A stretch of DNA of 64,000 bases from Colletotrichum lupini (Eukaryota; Ascomycota; Sordariomycetes; Glomerellales; Glomerellaceae): assembly GCF_023278565.1 (NCBI RefSeq), contig NC_064672.1:8122001-8186000 (forward strand). Direction: 5' to 3'. This document shows positions 22,608 through 35,018 of this stretch, in pieces. Numbering within the stretch: position 1 is the first letter of the stretch; every line of letters begins with the position of its first letter. The notes below the pieces were generated by a model, which worked only from the letters and a program-made list of their open reading frames with translations, did no database searches and was not told where the DNA came from. A program made the position numbers and the translations under genes.

Positions 22608-23802
22608 TGGAAGTTCACTGCCCTTGATCATTGCATAACGAAGCCACGAGGCGTTTTTGAGAGAAGCATCCATCGCATTTCTCCGAGGTCGCTACGGATG
22701 CGGCCACGGTATGGGAACCAGGGATTTAGTTCTGTTCATCGAGTAAATGGAGTTGTAGGATCAGCTGAGAGAATCATGACTGATTCTTGACACGGATAGA
22801 CGAGACGCATTTTGAACCCGGCAACGGTCAGAAGCACAGGGTTTTTGATTTTTTTTTTTTTCCCTCCGAGAGATTCAAGCAAGAAGGGACACAGTTGCGA
22901 CTTTGTCCGAACGGTTGCATGGGTTGTTTAGGCATTCAGATGGAAGACTTACGTTAGATTCCCCGACACAAGCTAAGAGTCCAGTCGACTCAGCCAGTGT
23001 TTGCAATCAGTGCTTTGCAATAAAATCAATTTTCGAATACACGACGTTATATTGTCTGGCGATTATAAAGTTATCCAAAATATTGACGAAGAGAGCGCCA
23101 CGGCTTTCCAGAGTAGGGTACGTTAGCAATACACTACAAAAGGTCCCTCGTGATGAATTTAGGTAATGCAACCAAGACCGCGCTTCGAAAGGCGTATCAT
23201 CGCGTCGACTCTTTTGTTCTCGCGCAGATCTGGAGGTAGCAACGCCCACTCGATCCACCTGAATAGCGGCATCACTGCCTCACTCGGTACCACAGTCGGA
23301 CAGTCTCTACCTGCTCGCAACCTCGGAATGTGTGTCATCGCCAACCTCCTCCGGGCCGCCGACACACACTTTTTTCCCCTGTCACTACCGGTTAGTTCCC
23401 ACACACCTTTTGCATTCGTCCAGGGTAATTAGACCCTTGACACCTTCACGTGCTAGTAAACCAGGAAAACCCGCGACAAGAAGAGTCTTCGCTCACACTT
23501 GACTTGGGGCGATATGTCAAGGCCGAATTAAGAAGCGGGAAGCACCGCCTGGTGCGAGCGATCTCCAAGACCATGTCTGGCGTGTACGAGATGAGGAGAG
23601 ACTTGAAGAAAAGAGATTAAACTCCTTTTCTTCTTCGGCCGAGATGGTATCCTCCTGGGTTTGCCTTAACCTATAAGTATCGCTCACCTTGTTCTACATG
23701 GCTAAATTTCCTTTCAACCACCTCCCCCCGCTCTATTGCTTCCCCTCTGTCTTTCCCTCTCCATTCTTCTCTCTACGCTCCCTTACAGACATCTAGAACA
23801 CC
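22608..23802. promoter_or_regulatory. Intergenic region with carboxylesterase promoter
   Basis: About 1.2 kb without a supported gene. The last 130 bp look like a core promoter: a TATA-like TATAAGTA at 23672-23679 and a long CT-rich leader at about 23705-23790, ending just before the esterase ATG in an ACACCATG context. A poly-T run lies near 22846-22861. Confidence 0.55.
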
Positions 23803-25545
23803 ATGAAGATTTCTCTCCCACCAGTTCTGGCTGTCGTTCTCTTCCTAGCTGGTCAGTCAGCTGGCAACTCTGAGCACCATCACCATGAATCTCGTGCTGC
23901 TCCGGCGGAAGTCGATGCGCCGGCCGGTACCTTCAAGGGACGAGTATTTGGCTCCGTCGATACGTTCTCTGGCATCCCCTATGCGAGACCGCCCACCGGA
24001 CCGCTCCGCTTAAGGCCGCCTCAAAGACTCAACTCCTCTTTAGGCAACTTTGACGCGACAGGAACCGCAGCCGCATGCCCTCAATTTCTCTTGTCCACCG
24101 ACAGCCGGAACATTCTTCTTGATGTTGTTGGCTCGTTTCTTACGCTCCCATTCTTTCAGCCTATTACCGGCCAGGAAGACTGTTTGACGGTGACTGTCCA
24201 GCGTCCTTCTGGCACATCGTCCGATGCGATGCTTCCAGTCTTGTTTTGGATATTTGGGGGTGGCTTCGAGTTCGGGTCGACAGCTACATACAGCGGGGCA
24301 AGCTTTGTCCGTGACGGGGCCGACATGGACCGTCCTTTCATCTTTGTTGCTGTGAATTATCGACTGGGAGGTTTCGGGTTCTTGCCTGGTCGTGAAATCC
24401 TGAAGGATGGCTCAGCCAACTTGGGACTACTAGACCAACGTCAGGCTTTGGAATGGGTTGCCGATAATATCGCTGCCTTCGGAGGTGATCCTGACAAGGT
24501 GACGATTTGGGGGGAATCAGCCGGTGCGATATCTGTTTTCGACCAGATGGCGCTGTATGACGGTGACAACTCCTATCAGGGTCGACGACTGTTTCGAGGG
24601 GCCATCATGAACTCTGGCAGTGTTATCCCAGCTGACCCAGTTGACTGCCCCAAAGGCCAGAGAGTCTACGATGCTGTTGTTAAGGCAGCCAGTTGTCAAG
24701 GGTCAGCGAGTACCTTGGATTGCCTGCGCAGTGTCGATTACGAGACTTACAAGCGTGCCGCAACGGCGGTGCCCGGCATCCTCTCATACGAAGCTCTTGC
24801 TCTGTCATATGTTCCTAGACCAGATGGCACAGCACTGATAGACAGCCCCGATATTATCGCAAAAGAAGGCCGATACGCTGCAGTGCCTATGATCATCGGC
24901 AACCAAGAAGACGAGGGTACACTGTTCGCACTGTTCCAGCCTCTGGTGATGACAGCGTCGCAACTCGTCAACTACCTCTCAGAGCTCTACTTTCACAACG
25001 CTTCGATAGCGCAGTTGACCACCCTCGTCAATACATATGACCACCACATCTCTGCAGGTAGTCCCTTTCGTACAGGGATCTTCAACGAGATCGTTCCTGG
25101 CTTCAAGCGTAGGGCTGCCATTCTTGGGGATCTCGTCTTCACGCTAGCACGCCGCTCGTTTCTATCTGTTGCTCAAGCAAAGCACCCAGAAGTCCCAGCT
25201 TGGTCGTATTTGAGCAGCTACAACCACGGAACTCCCGTACTTGGTACGTTTCACGCTTCCGACATACTGCAAGTCTTTCTAGGAATCTTTCCTACCTTTG
25301 CACGACAAAGCACCCGGACTTACTATCTCAACTTCCTTTACAACTTGGATCCTAACGTCGGATTGGGCGGTTATGCGCAATGGCCGGAATGGAGTCAGAA
25401 TCAGCAACTACTCTGGTTTCTGAGCGGTCGAACAGACTACCTCAAAGATGACTTTCGAAACGAAAGTTACAGGTTCATATATAGCAGCATGCAGTCCCTC
25501 AATTTCAGGGATGATTCGGATTTGCTGCCGCGGTGGTCGCTTTGA
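23803..25545 (+). CDS. Secreted type-B carboxylesterase/lipase (COesterase family)
   Basis: This alpha/beta-hydrolase should cleave carboxylic esters outside the cell. It is a single exon of 580 residues, the usual length. Residues 1-21 form a signal peptide (hydrophobic core LAVVLFLAG, cleavage near SAGNS). GIPYARPPTGPLRLRPPQ (about 57-74) and EDCLTVTVQRP (125-135) are family signatures. The oxyanion-hole region is IFGGGFEFGS (150-159). The nucleophile elbow GESAG puts Ser at 239, Glu371 (in NQEDEGTLF) fits the acid and His484 (in GTFHASDI) the base, so the triad is complete. Four natural His residues follow the signal peptide (25-28). The exact substrate is unknown. The gene ends 120 bp from the convergent Zn2Cys6 regulator. 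Confidence 0.92.
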   Translation: MKISLPPVLAVVLFLAGQSAGNSEHHHHESRAAPAEVDAPAGTFKGRVFGSVDTFSGIPYARPPTGPLRLRPPQRLNSSLGNFDATGTAAACPQFLLSTDSRNILLDVVGSFLTLPFFQPITGQEDCLTVTVQRPSGTSSDAMLPVLFWIFGGGFEFGSTATYSGASFVRDGADMDRPFIFVAVNYRLGGFGFLPGREILKDGSANLGLLDQRQALEWVADNIAAFGGDPDKVTIWGESAGAISVFDQMALYDGDNSYQGRRLFRGAIMNSGSVIPADPVDCPKGQRVYDAVVKAASCQGSASTLDCLRSVDYETYKRAATAVPGILSYEALALSYVPRPDGTALIDSPDIIAKEGRYAAVPMIIGNQEDEGTLFALFQPLVMTASQLVNYLSELYFHNASIAQLTTLVNTYDHHISAGSPFRTGIFNEIVPGFKRRAAILGDLVFTLARRSFLSVAQAKHPEVPAWSYLSSYNHGTPVLGTFHASDILQVFLGIFPTFARQSTRTYYLNFLYNLDPNVGLGGYAQWPEWSQNQQLLWFLSGRTDYLKDDFRNESYRFIYSSMQSLNFRDDSDLLPRWSL

Positions 25546-25665
25546 TACGTTATTTATTCACCAGCAGCACGCATGTTGTCAGGCACAATAGGGGTGTTCG
25601 GCCTGTTTGTTCATCTTTGACAGGATTCTTCTATCCAAAGCGAGAGGGGTATTGTCAACGCTAAA

Positions 25666-27561
25666 CTATGTACGTAAATGAAGATACGTGTCCGGACAAT
25701 AACTGTTGACTGGGTCTGGCTCTGGCGACCCCAACATGATTTGCTACGAAGATGTGTTAATCGTTGAGTTGGAAAGTTGAGTGGGCAGCATACCTTTGAG
25801 AAGACATCGGCCTGACGGATACCCATCTCCTCCGCAATCTTTGCAAGACGGGCCTTGACGTATATTCGTTGCTTTCTGGTCGCAAATCGGCTCGATCCAG
25901 TAGCTAGCAAGGGCCACATACAAGACACACCAGCTAGGCCTTTTGGCATCTCGGATGTCCCGCATGGGAAGTAGGGGGTACTCAAAGCATCACCCGTCCA
26001 CCCGAAAAAGTACGGAGTGCTGGAGATAATGTCGGCCACTTGCTCAGTTCCGATCCGATTCGCGTCAATATACTCTTTCGTAAGAGTATGGTCACTCGGT
26101 GCGCAGACCCATGCAATGCAACGCACAATGACCTGGTTGAGCAGAAGTCGAGATACGTGGGTGTTAATATGCTTTCCGGCAGCCCATACGTTCGGGTAAT
26201 CGTAAATAGTTCCGGGAAACGCCGAAACGTAGCCGATCTTGTCCTCCGGAACTTCCGCAGCCGATCCTGAAATAACCTTCCTCCACGCTGGTGGGCACTT
26301 GTCGAACCATACACCGAGATCATCGTCCATTTTTCGTGCCCTCTGCAAAAGCTTCAAAGCTTTGTCGATTTTGTCGGTGGTTCGTGCCCCCTTCAGAAGG
26401 CTGTCGGCCTCGCCACGGATGAGTGTCGTCTGGAGGTTCAATACCAAAGCTTGGTGGCCAACAGTGTCGCAGACGGCCTGCCGTGCCCACCAAGTCAAAT
26501 CCTCCAAGGAAATATTCGCAAAGAAGGTGTACTGCCGGACCTGTCTTACGCGTTAGACAATCGGTTTTTGATACAGCCTTTCGATTGCTTGTCAAAGTAA
26601 GACGTACCGATGTTGCCCGAACAAATTCAAACATGCTCAAGCCAACGCCAGACGCAGTCTGTTGCGGTCCACGTAGCTTGACAATTGCAGTCGCCCCAGA
26701 GATATGCTTCTTGAAACCAGACATTTCAACGTCGTCTGAAACCAGTCCTTCGTAAAAAGCCAAGAGAATTGCAGAGGCAAGCGTGGTGTCCTGCCTCACA
26801 GCTATCTTGTCTTGCATAGCTCGAGTCAAGTCCTCTAATGCCTTGCTATAGTGTAGGTGAGCCATCGAAGACAACCGTCGTGAGTTTGGCCTACCAGCCA
26901 GAGCGGCCATTGATACAGCTGAAAAAGCGGACTGCAATGGAGACGCTTGATAGCTGGGCATATTCAGTAGGGGTAGTACAAATGTGAGAATCCCTCTGCC
27001 TACTCCCGTTGGTGGAGCAAGCACGTAGTTTGCCAAAAAGTAACATGTCGCTTGTTGGTCGAGAGGCGTCTGCAATGTGTGCGGCATGCCATAAGTCCCG
27101 CCTTCAATGTCTTTGAATGAGACAAAGGTATCGGGCGCCTGATTGCTGATGTACGACAAAGAAGAAGCGTATGACATTGAAGGCGACGCTTCAGAAGAAG
27201 ATGAATTTGAATATCTATCAAACCAGTCGTCTTCTGTGATTGGAATGATTTGTTGTTTTCGTGGAGGTGGTGCTGCTGGCGGTGTCCATTCCATCACTTG
27301 TGGTTGGGTTTGGCATTCGTTTTCCGCATCCTGTTCCGTCGCGCGACCCTCTCGAATAGCCTTGCGCAACGCAGCGGACTTGGCCTTGCGGATGGTTGAT
27401 TGAGTCTCATCGCGAAGGTTGATCTCGAATGCGTCCCGGTATCCTGGGCAAGTTCTTTTCGACTTGGCGCATTTGAGGCAGAAGGGCTTCGTTTCGTCAC
27501 ACTTAATCCTCCTCGCGCGGCAGAGCTTGCATGCCCTGCTTGGGTGACCCGTATTGACCAT
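25666..27561 (-). CDS. Zn2Cys6 (Gal4-type) fungal transcription factor
   Basis: This is a sequence-specific nuclear regulator, 592 residues. Minus-strand exons are 26608-27561, 25794-26540 and 25666-25743 (introns 67 and 50 bp). The N-terminal binuclear zinc cluster has Cys at 11, 14, 21, 28, 31 and 38 (Cx2Cx6Cx6Cx2Cx6C) inside ACKLCRARRIKCDETKPFC. A linker rich in Arg/Lys, then Ser, follows. The rest is a helical fungal-specific regulatory domain (GRGILTFVLPLLNM; HYSKALEDLTRAMQDK; SGATAIVKLRGPQQ), resembling the Fungal_trans_2 group. The first splice joins FEFVRATS to VRQYTFFANISLEDL. The short last exon encodes QIMLGSPEPDPVNS and ends the protein. The target genes are unknown; control of the adjacent esterase would be a guess from position. 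Confidence 0.9.
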
Positions 27562-30500
27562 CTTTGAATTCAAGAAAGGCTGATGTTACGGTAGTACTGC
27601 TTTTCTTTCCTCGAATAGGTAGTGTATGCTATGCGCGAGATCCACGGCCAGTTGACGGTTCAAGTTTCGACGGGGTTTGTGTCATGTGGGCGAAACCCCC
27701 TATCAAAGTAGGAAATTCGAGGAGGAATGAGAGGGGCGGACGTGCTTCCCTAAGACATAAAAGGAAAATGGGCAGACAGAACCGGGCTCGTGTCAGACGC
27801 GGCCGAGGGCGGCTGTTGATGAACTTCGAGAACAGACTGCTAGCCGTTGATCCAAGATGGAGGAAGCCGCACAAGGGAGTTGATATGTTTCAACTCTAAA
27901 ACTCGCCCCGCTTGCTTTGGTGACATTCAGCAGCGCCGCCAGTTAAAAGGCATCTAGCTCAGAAGATGACGTTACGAGTCAGGATTGGAGAGGATGGACG
28001 ATAGTATGATTGGAGACGGAGAACGATGCTTCTTCAATCGATGTCAGCCGCTTTTGGGGGGAAGGGTGGCCTATTGCACAAGTCTGTTCGGCCAACCGTC
28101 AAACCCGACAGCTGAACCTTGGATAGAACCTGTCAGCACATGTCGGCATGCCTCCCCGTCGGCGGCTTGAGCGAGTGCGAATTGTTGTTGTAAAGATGCG
28201 CAGCAGTAACATCAGACGAAACGGTTAGCCCAAGCGTCGCTATAACTGAGGGAGTGAAACCGGAACTCCATGCGAAGACGACTGGAGTTTCTGAAACCTA
28301 GTCACCTATCATTCGACGCATGAAAGTACCCAAACAGGTCTGGCGCCTTTCTTGTCCTCGTCTTCTAGAAGCCTGCCGGTTTAGACAAAGTCCATATCGG
28401 TAGCTCAGAGCACCTGCTCTCGGCTGAGAAGTCTTCAAATAAAGATCGTTGGGAGGGTTTGGCCAGAAATCATTGAAATACAAGATCCTGTTCCAATTGC
28501 GTCTCTTATTGTTCCCTCCTTGTCGGGCCTACCAGTCGCCGTCATCTTACGAATCCGTGTAATTTGTATAGGACTTGACTGGCAAAATGACACCATAAAA
28601 ATACTGGGCTTAGTCTGAAGTGTTGAGGGTTACAGCTGGAGTTAGAGCTCTATCTAATCCCAAAACGGGAAAACTCGCCCATCTGACGAAGATAATCACC
28701 CCGAAGAAGACCGTCGGATGATTTGGAGACAGAAGCTCTGTGGACTCCCCATGCTACCCCGAATACGGCTCACATGTCATGGCGTTTTCTCGGCATTCTC
28801 GTACAAGACCCGACAGATGCAAGAGCGCTCCCTTCGCTCCTAGGAACACCTTCTTAGTCACTGCAATTTTGCAGGCTGGAGCCGTCGTCCGATGAACCAA
28901 AATGACGCGTTCACCCGCGTGTCTGGTTTCTTTCCTCAACTGACGTGACGTGACAGCCTGCACAGGATCCTCGGTCTCGGTGCCTCTCTCTGTGATTGCC
29001 GAACTGAGTCTATGATGAGAATCCGAGCTGGTGGAACACCTCTCAGGGTGGTGTTCTGCCAGGCCACCAGATTCTCATCCCAACGCACTTCCATCAATTG
29101 CCGGAACTTCTCTCTCTCTATATCTCTCTCTCTACGAGGATAATAGCAGACGGGCTCTTCTGAGCGGATCGATCGTGAGCGAAAGAGATGATTGATGCTG
29201 TGATTGGCGAGAATGCACATATTACTAAAGTCTCTTTTGATCGAATCACCAAATCTCCTAGCAGGCGATGCGCGATGCATTGGGCTTGCGTACTTATCTT
29301 CAGCATCTGGCTCCAACGATCGCTATTGCATTGCAGCCCCGTTTCCCTCAGAGACGCGGCACCATTGCCATAAGATACATTCAGGTGGCCATGTACTGAC
29401 TGTACCAGTCAAGCTGGGAACTTTCCGAGGCGACATGCCAAAATCTAGAGTCCTGCTACACATTTGAAAGCAGATATTTCTCTGCATGGATCAAGCGGCA
29501 ATGCTCTACGCGCATTTAGCTATTTGCTGGCTGACTGGAGAAATGGCGGGGACGAGACAATAGAATGAGCTTCGTCAACTCAGACACCGGCATAGGAATC
29601 GTGCTGACTCGAAGGCTCATGCCAGAGTAAATGACTTATTATTGCCGTAAAAATGGCGGAACGTAGTACAACATACTGGTCGGCTGGCCCGTCGGAATCT
29701 CTTACTGATCCTCAACTTCGTCCGTAGAGGGATCTTCTGTCTGTCCAGTTTGGCAAAGCCCGCTCACTCGAGTATCAGATGCCTGTTCTCGAAACTCGGG
29801 TCGCAGAGAGTGGAGGACAGAGTGAGCCGCCTCAGCCGTAGCTGCTGTGGGCGGAATTCGGATCAGAGGAACGGACCTGCGATCGGCCGACAGCCAACGC
29901 AACTGGCAGACGTCCAGCACTGACATTGTGCATAGTTTTTCCCAGGAAGAACCAGGTGAAAACTTGATATAGCCGCGGGAACTCTTTCGTCGAGAGGCCC
30001 GGTATGTGGGGTGGGGGACTGGGATATGCCTTGTATTGTCGCAGCGCCGGATAGGGTCTTCTTTTTCTTGAGTTTTGCAGGTAGTTTTCCACCAGTAGCA
30101 CAGGCATATAAGCTTCAGATTTCAACTCACGTCGCTGAGTCCGATGTGCACAGTCTTCAACGCTGGGGTCCTTGCCCGCGGGCAAGCTGGGGACATGAGA
30201 GCAAGACGTTCGACGTTCAAGTACGTAAAGTGTGCATTGGTCTGTATCCGTACCAAGTCCGAATCCCAGCCCCGTTATCCGCGGTCCTGGAAACATTTTA
30301 AAGTATCGCAGTACGAAACTAACAGGGGCTGCCGTGCGGCATATGTCAGGGTCAGGGGGGCTTAATGGTCGATCATATAGCTGAGTAGCCTCCGCCTAGT
30401 ACATGTGTATCCATACGATCAAGCGTTTTCCTTACCGGCAGTTTCTGCAAAAGCCACATCGCGATCTGCAGCCGGCACGATTTAAGCTTGATGCTGGCTC

Positions 30501-32440
30501 AAGGTAGATCGACGCAGGCATGCTGTGGCGATCCTATTGTCAGCGGGCAGGGCCACTGATTCCCGCCCTGGTAGAAAGGTGCTAGGTAACCGAGACCGAT
30601 GGCGTCTACTTTTTCAACTCCCCAGCTCCCAGCTGTGAGACCGACTATGTGGCCGAGCTGCATTTCAGACATCTCCGGAGCCTCCATGGATCTGGATGAC
30701 CACCCTCCCACACTAAAACTTTACGGGGGAGCGGGAAGATCATTGAGGCCGATGCGCCTGTCAACCATCGCGGCAGTAGCAGACGCTGTCAAGCAGAAAA
30801 GCTTCTCTCGCAAGCTCAGACATCTTGACACGGCACACCTACAGGATAAACGAATGTCTGGATAAACTCTTCTCACTCCACACACTGATCAGTGCTTCAA
30901 GTCTCTGGCTCTGTTTAGTGTGTGTGCCAAGCTCGCTTCGACCTGACACATGGAAACTGCTCGCTGGAAGATCGGCCCGTGGAGTAGGAAGAAATAGCGT
31001 TCAAGAGACATGAAAAATGTGCCCGGAAGTCATGGATTGATAGTATCGAACTTACTGCAAAAGCGTGCATAGAGGAGTTCCGGGCACTAATTCACCCCTT
31101 GCAGTCAGTCCGAAAGCTCGGGAAGGGAAATCAGCCGTAGCATCAGGTCGGATTCGCATTGCTCGCATCTTCCAACGGCGAAGAGTAGGAAGATGACGGA
31201 ATGATTAACAGCAAAGACATTCTTGACAGCCGGTTGCCTTATTGGGCTGACAGACCCGTCAGGATGGGTCACAGTTACTTATATGACTTGGGGTGCGAAC
31301 AGACAGCCCAGGTGGGCTGGACCCGTACAAGAGACAGGCAGCGACAGGCAAGACATTCATAAAAGACGGGATGAAAAGGTCATCTTCTCTGCTGAGTTGC
31401 TTAGTCGGGGGCAACTTTTTGCGGTGAGAGCACCGCCTTCTCGTCCCAAAAGGGAAATAGTTCGCTGTTCCCCAACGGCGTCTGAAACGAATTGCCTCAT
31501 TCCACTTGCCCTCTGAGGCAAGTGGATGGAAAGTCTACAAACACACCTCACCCATATTCCAATACCGGCCCGCTGCTGAATACTGGTTCAACGTCGCAGC
31601 GAGCTACTTGTGAGTGCTCGGGAGAGGAGTCTGTACAAGGGAAGAGGAGGAGAAAGAGGTGAGAAGGATGGAGCGTGAAGACAGTATGGTTGGGATGAGA
31701 TGCGGCAACATTCATTCTAATAAGGATTTCATTAGCACCAAATATCCTTTCTATCACCTTCTTTCCCTTTTTTCGAAAAAGAGAACGAGAAAAAGTGCCA
31801 AATCGTTGAACGAAGAGACACTACACCTAACCGAGATACGCTGGCAATTTGTTTTTTGCTGCTGAAGAGTCGAATACCCCGTGGCCAAATCATGAGGAAT
31901 ACACCCATCCAATAAAGATTTCCTCCGTAGCCAGAACGTCTCAGAGAATCGAAAGGCCCGACTTTCTTCTATTAACGACCCCGATCTGCGTACGCTTCGC
32001 CTTTGGCCGTCATCAGCCTTACTACCCTAATGCCCTATCTAGGCATGCCCATCGCGGCACTCTTCAAGTCCGGAATTCCGCAACACGTCGTCAGCCGGTC
32101 ATAACGCAGACTCTCCACTGCCTTGGTCAGTTTACTACTACTAGGAGGCCCGCTTGCCTATTCCATACATGCAGCTCGTCACTACATGAGCCGCAATGCA
32201 ACCTTGGAGTCTGTCATCCTCAACCATTGACTCAAGTCCGGATACGGCTTCTTACACATAGGGATTCACCTGAGACTCTCTACCCGCATTGGGCTGTCTT
32301 GTCTAGTCTGTCTTCTGCTTACAACATCTCTCAAAGCTGGTTGTACCCACAAGCCGACATCCCGTCCGTACCCCTGATCCGGCAGGCCGCAGAGTCTCGA
32401 AGACGAAAAAAGGCAGCGTGCCTCACTTCTAAAAGCAGTC
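27562..32440. other. Long region with no supported gene
   Basis: About 4.9 kb with normal base composition, no RIP and no frame that resembles a known family or splices into one. Open frames are short and scattered over all frames. The left few hundred bases should contain the promoter of the Zn2Cys6 gene. The right 590 bases contain a long plus-strand open frame (31849-32745) that runs into the next gene in another frame and looks fortuitous; this stretch is probably the 5' leader and promoter of the DUF3112 gene. Confidence 0.5.
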
Positions 32441-34820
32441 ATGGCCGGTCTTGCTGGATTCCTGTCTGCCGCCGCTCCTCTCATATCTCTCAAATTCGTT
32501 GCTGCAGAGGGAGTTGTCAAGGCGGCACAGGCTTCTACATCACCAGCACTCCAATTAGCACAAGTGGCGGCATCCGTACCAAAGCCAGCAGCAAATCTGT
32601 TGTCATCAACGCCCCTCTCAAATACACAGAGACCTGCCGCGCCGGCCGTAGCACTAGCAACTTTGGCTTCTCAAAACCCGTCCATAGCGAACGCGGGCAT
32701 ACCGTCGGTGGCTGGCCAGCTTCAACCTCCACAAGTCATTGTTGAGACGAATTATATCGTATACACTCAAGTCAGGACTGCTGCCCCGTCATATATCACT
32801 GTTACGCAAACGATACGACCGTCTCCTCCTCCTCCTCCTCCTCCTCCTCCTCCATCACCACCACCACCACCACCACCACCTCCTCCTCCAAAGCAGATAC
32901 AGCCGCTATCTCCGCCGAAGCAGATTCACCCTTCACCGATACCAAAGCAAGCGCAACCTCCTTCACCACCCAAGCAAGTTCAACCCCCTTCATCGCCCAA
33001 CCAGGTCCAACCTCCTTCGCCACCAAAGCAAGCAGAACCACCGAGACTCCCATCTCTACCTCCTCCTGCGGCCAAGAGTCAAGCACCTAATGCAGTGCCA
33101 CTTGTGATTCCCGCCCCATTAGTTGTACCAGCACCGTTGATACTGCCTTCAACCCCGACTCCAAAGATGACGCCACAGTTGGCTGCTACTTCACCTTCTC
33201 CGCCGCCGCCGCCGCCGCCTCTAGCAGCAGCACCTCTAGCAACGACACTCCTCAGCACTCCGAATCTACCACTACCACCGCTAGTTCTCAACCCGATCAT
33301 GAGTGCTCAGGGGCCAGAGAGGGGTGGAATGCCCAATCTGAGCCCGAACCCGCAGGCTCAGACTGGTCCTCCCGGCGGGCCTCCTATGGGACCTCCTGAT
33401 CCGGCCAACGGAGCGTTCCCGGGTGGTATACCCAACAAGAATATCGACTTGCCGGTCACCATTATGTTCATGGTGTTGTTCATGCTTGGTGCGTACGTGC
33501 ACTTGAGTATTTACCGAAGGAATGCCAAACGTGGTCACAAGTTTCTGATTTCAGATATCGTCTTCGACTTCTGTATGATCCGAACAGTTACTTGCATCTT
33601 TCGTATCACATGGTCGATTGTGTCGACCCGAGGGGTTGTGTTGCTCGCGTTGATCACCGAGAACGGAGGGTAAGCTAAGAGGGCCGAGCTTCAAAAGGAA
33701 TGAACGTTTTGCTAACATGATGCTCAGTGCTGCTCTTATGTTTGCCGTTAACATATTCTTCGCCCAACGCCTGGTCCGCTCGATCCACCCGAAAGCCGGA
33801 TGGTGTACCGCGTTTAGTCAGTTCAGTTTGATTCTGCTCTTCTCGGTTCCGGCTTTTATCATTCTGAACATGACGTCGACAATCATTGCGTTTTTCAGTG
33901 TTGGCAATGTAGATCGCCTGGAAACTACAGACGATTTGCTCAAATTCGGAAGTTCATGGAACACGTTCCTCTCCATATTCCCTGTCCTTGTAGTAAGCGG
34001 ATGCCTCTCTGTGCCAGGGCCTAAGCCAGAGAAGTTCGGTTCTGGCTCACAAAGAGTCAAAGTGGCCCTGCTTTACCTGGGCTCTTTCCTTTTGATTACC
34101 GGACAGTCCATTCGTCTGTTCGCCGTCTTCAATAAGGAATTACCAGGAGCCACGCCGAGCGTGATTTACGGCAAAGCAGTATTCTACACGACGGGGTTCT
34201 TCTTTGAGCTCATAGTTGTCGCACTCTACGCCATCATGAGAGTTGACCTTCGGTTCCACATTCCCAACGGAGCAAGTGGGCCCGGGGACTACTCTGGCGA
34301 CAGGGACAAGGGCAGCTACTCTGTCGAAGAGATTGAACGGCTCATTGACGATTTGGAGGTGCCTCATCAGATTATGCGCGAGAGAAAGGGACCGGAAGAC
34401 ATGGAGATGGTATTCACCATTTTCTTCGCCACCAAGGACGCCGGAAAGGATAAAGAAAAGAAGGATACTGGGGAAGAGTCAGACGAAACGTCGTCTGGTA
34501 CCAACGCCGAAGATGCAGCATTGCCGGAGAGGCCAAAGAGAATTACGAGGAGGCAAACGCTCATCGATGCCATCAACCGACCACCACGGCCGCCGAGGAC
34601 GCCGTCAGTGTACCCTGACATTCCGGACATGTATGCCCAGATAGGTGAACCAGAGATGCCGCCGAGACGTCCCACGAGGCCATCCATGTATTCTCAGTTC
34701 GACAACGGGCAAGCATACGACGCCGGGGCCGACGCGCAGTATCGGCAGCAATACTGGGGTGCATCACCGCCTTACGGAAACGAGAAGGAAGGCATGAAAA
34801 GCGTAGACTTGAGACGATAA
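32441..34820 (+). CDS. DUF3112-type multi-pass membrane protein with proline-rich N-terminal half
   Basis: Exons 32441-33669 and 33728-34820 (58-bp intron) give 773 residues. Residues 1-130 are Ala/Ser-rich and begin with a weak signal-like stretch. Residues about 127-235 are a proline tract: runs of Pro, then degenerate 8-residue repeats of the type SPPKQVQP. The C-terminal half is the fungal DUF3112 membrane module: about seven hydrophobic segments from residue 338 (VTIMFMVLFMLGAYVHL), with LSIYRRNAKRGHKFLISDIVFDFCMIR, the splice-spanning ALITENGGAALMFAVNIFFAQRL, and RSIHPKAGW. A cytoplasmic-type tail with charged repeats and RPPRPPRTP follows. DUF3112 has no proven function known to me. 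The proline region might be an extracellular or cell-wall stalk (inference). The start lies after a long leader and no in-frame upstream ATG is needed. Confidence 0.85.
32819..33060 (+). repeat. Proline-codon microsatellite and 24-bp degenerate repeats
   Basis: From 32819 there are runs of CTC and CAC triplets encoding polyproline. From about 32890 there are degenerate 24-base units, each encoding roughly PPKQVQPS. A second short CCG run lies near 33197-33216. Such coding repeats tend to vary in length between strains. Confidence 0.8.
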
Positions 34821-34984
34821 GGAATGAAGGAAGCAAAGCATTGAAGCGAAGCGAGCGAGTTGCTTACGGAAGCCGCTTGGGCATCCGTCTGATGTATGTT
34901 ATTCACATATCATGACTACTTTCCACTGATGGCGGATTTTCACGCTGGAAGTGATTACTCATGATAAAGAAGATGAGTCAATAG

Positions 34985-35018
34985 TCGACAGTAGTGCCAT
35001 TTCATTTCATTTCATTTA
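34985..35018. repeat. (TTCAT)n microsatellite between convergent gene ends
   Basis: CATTTCATTTCATTTCATTT is about four TTCAT units just outside the stop codon of the acetyltransferase gene. It sits in the 195-bp space between two convergent 3' ends. Confidence 0.6.

Noticed and set aside
28380..28450. tRNA-like stretch GGTAGCTCAGAGCACCTG
   Set aside because: It resembles a D-arm, but there is no T-loop B box at the right distance and no acceptor-stem pairing.
31849..32745. Plus-strand 298-residue open frame
   Set aside because: It overlaps the DUF3112 start in another frame, has no conserved motif, and its composition fits leader DNA. Transcript data could reopen this.
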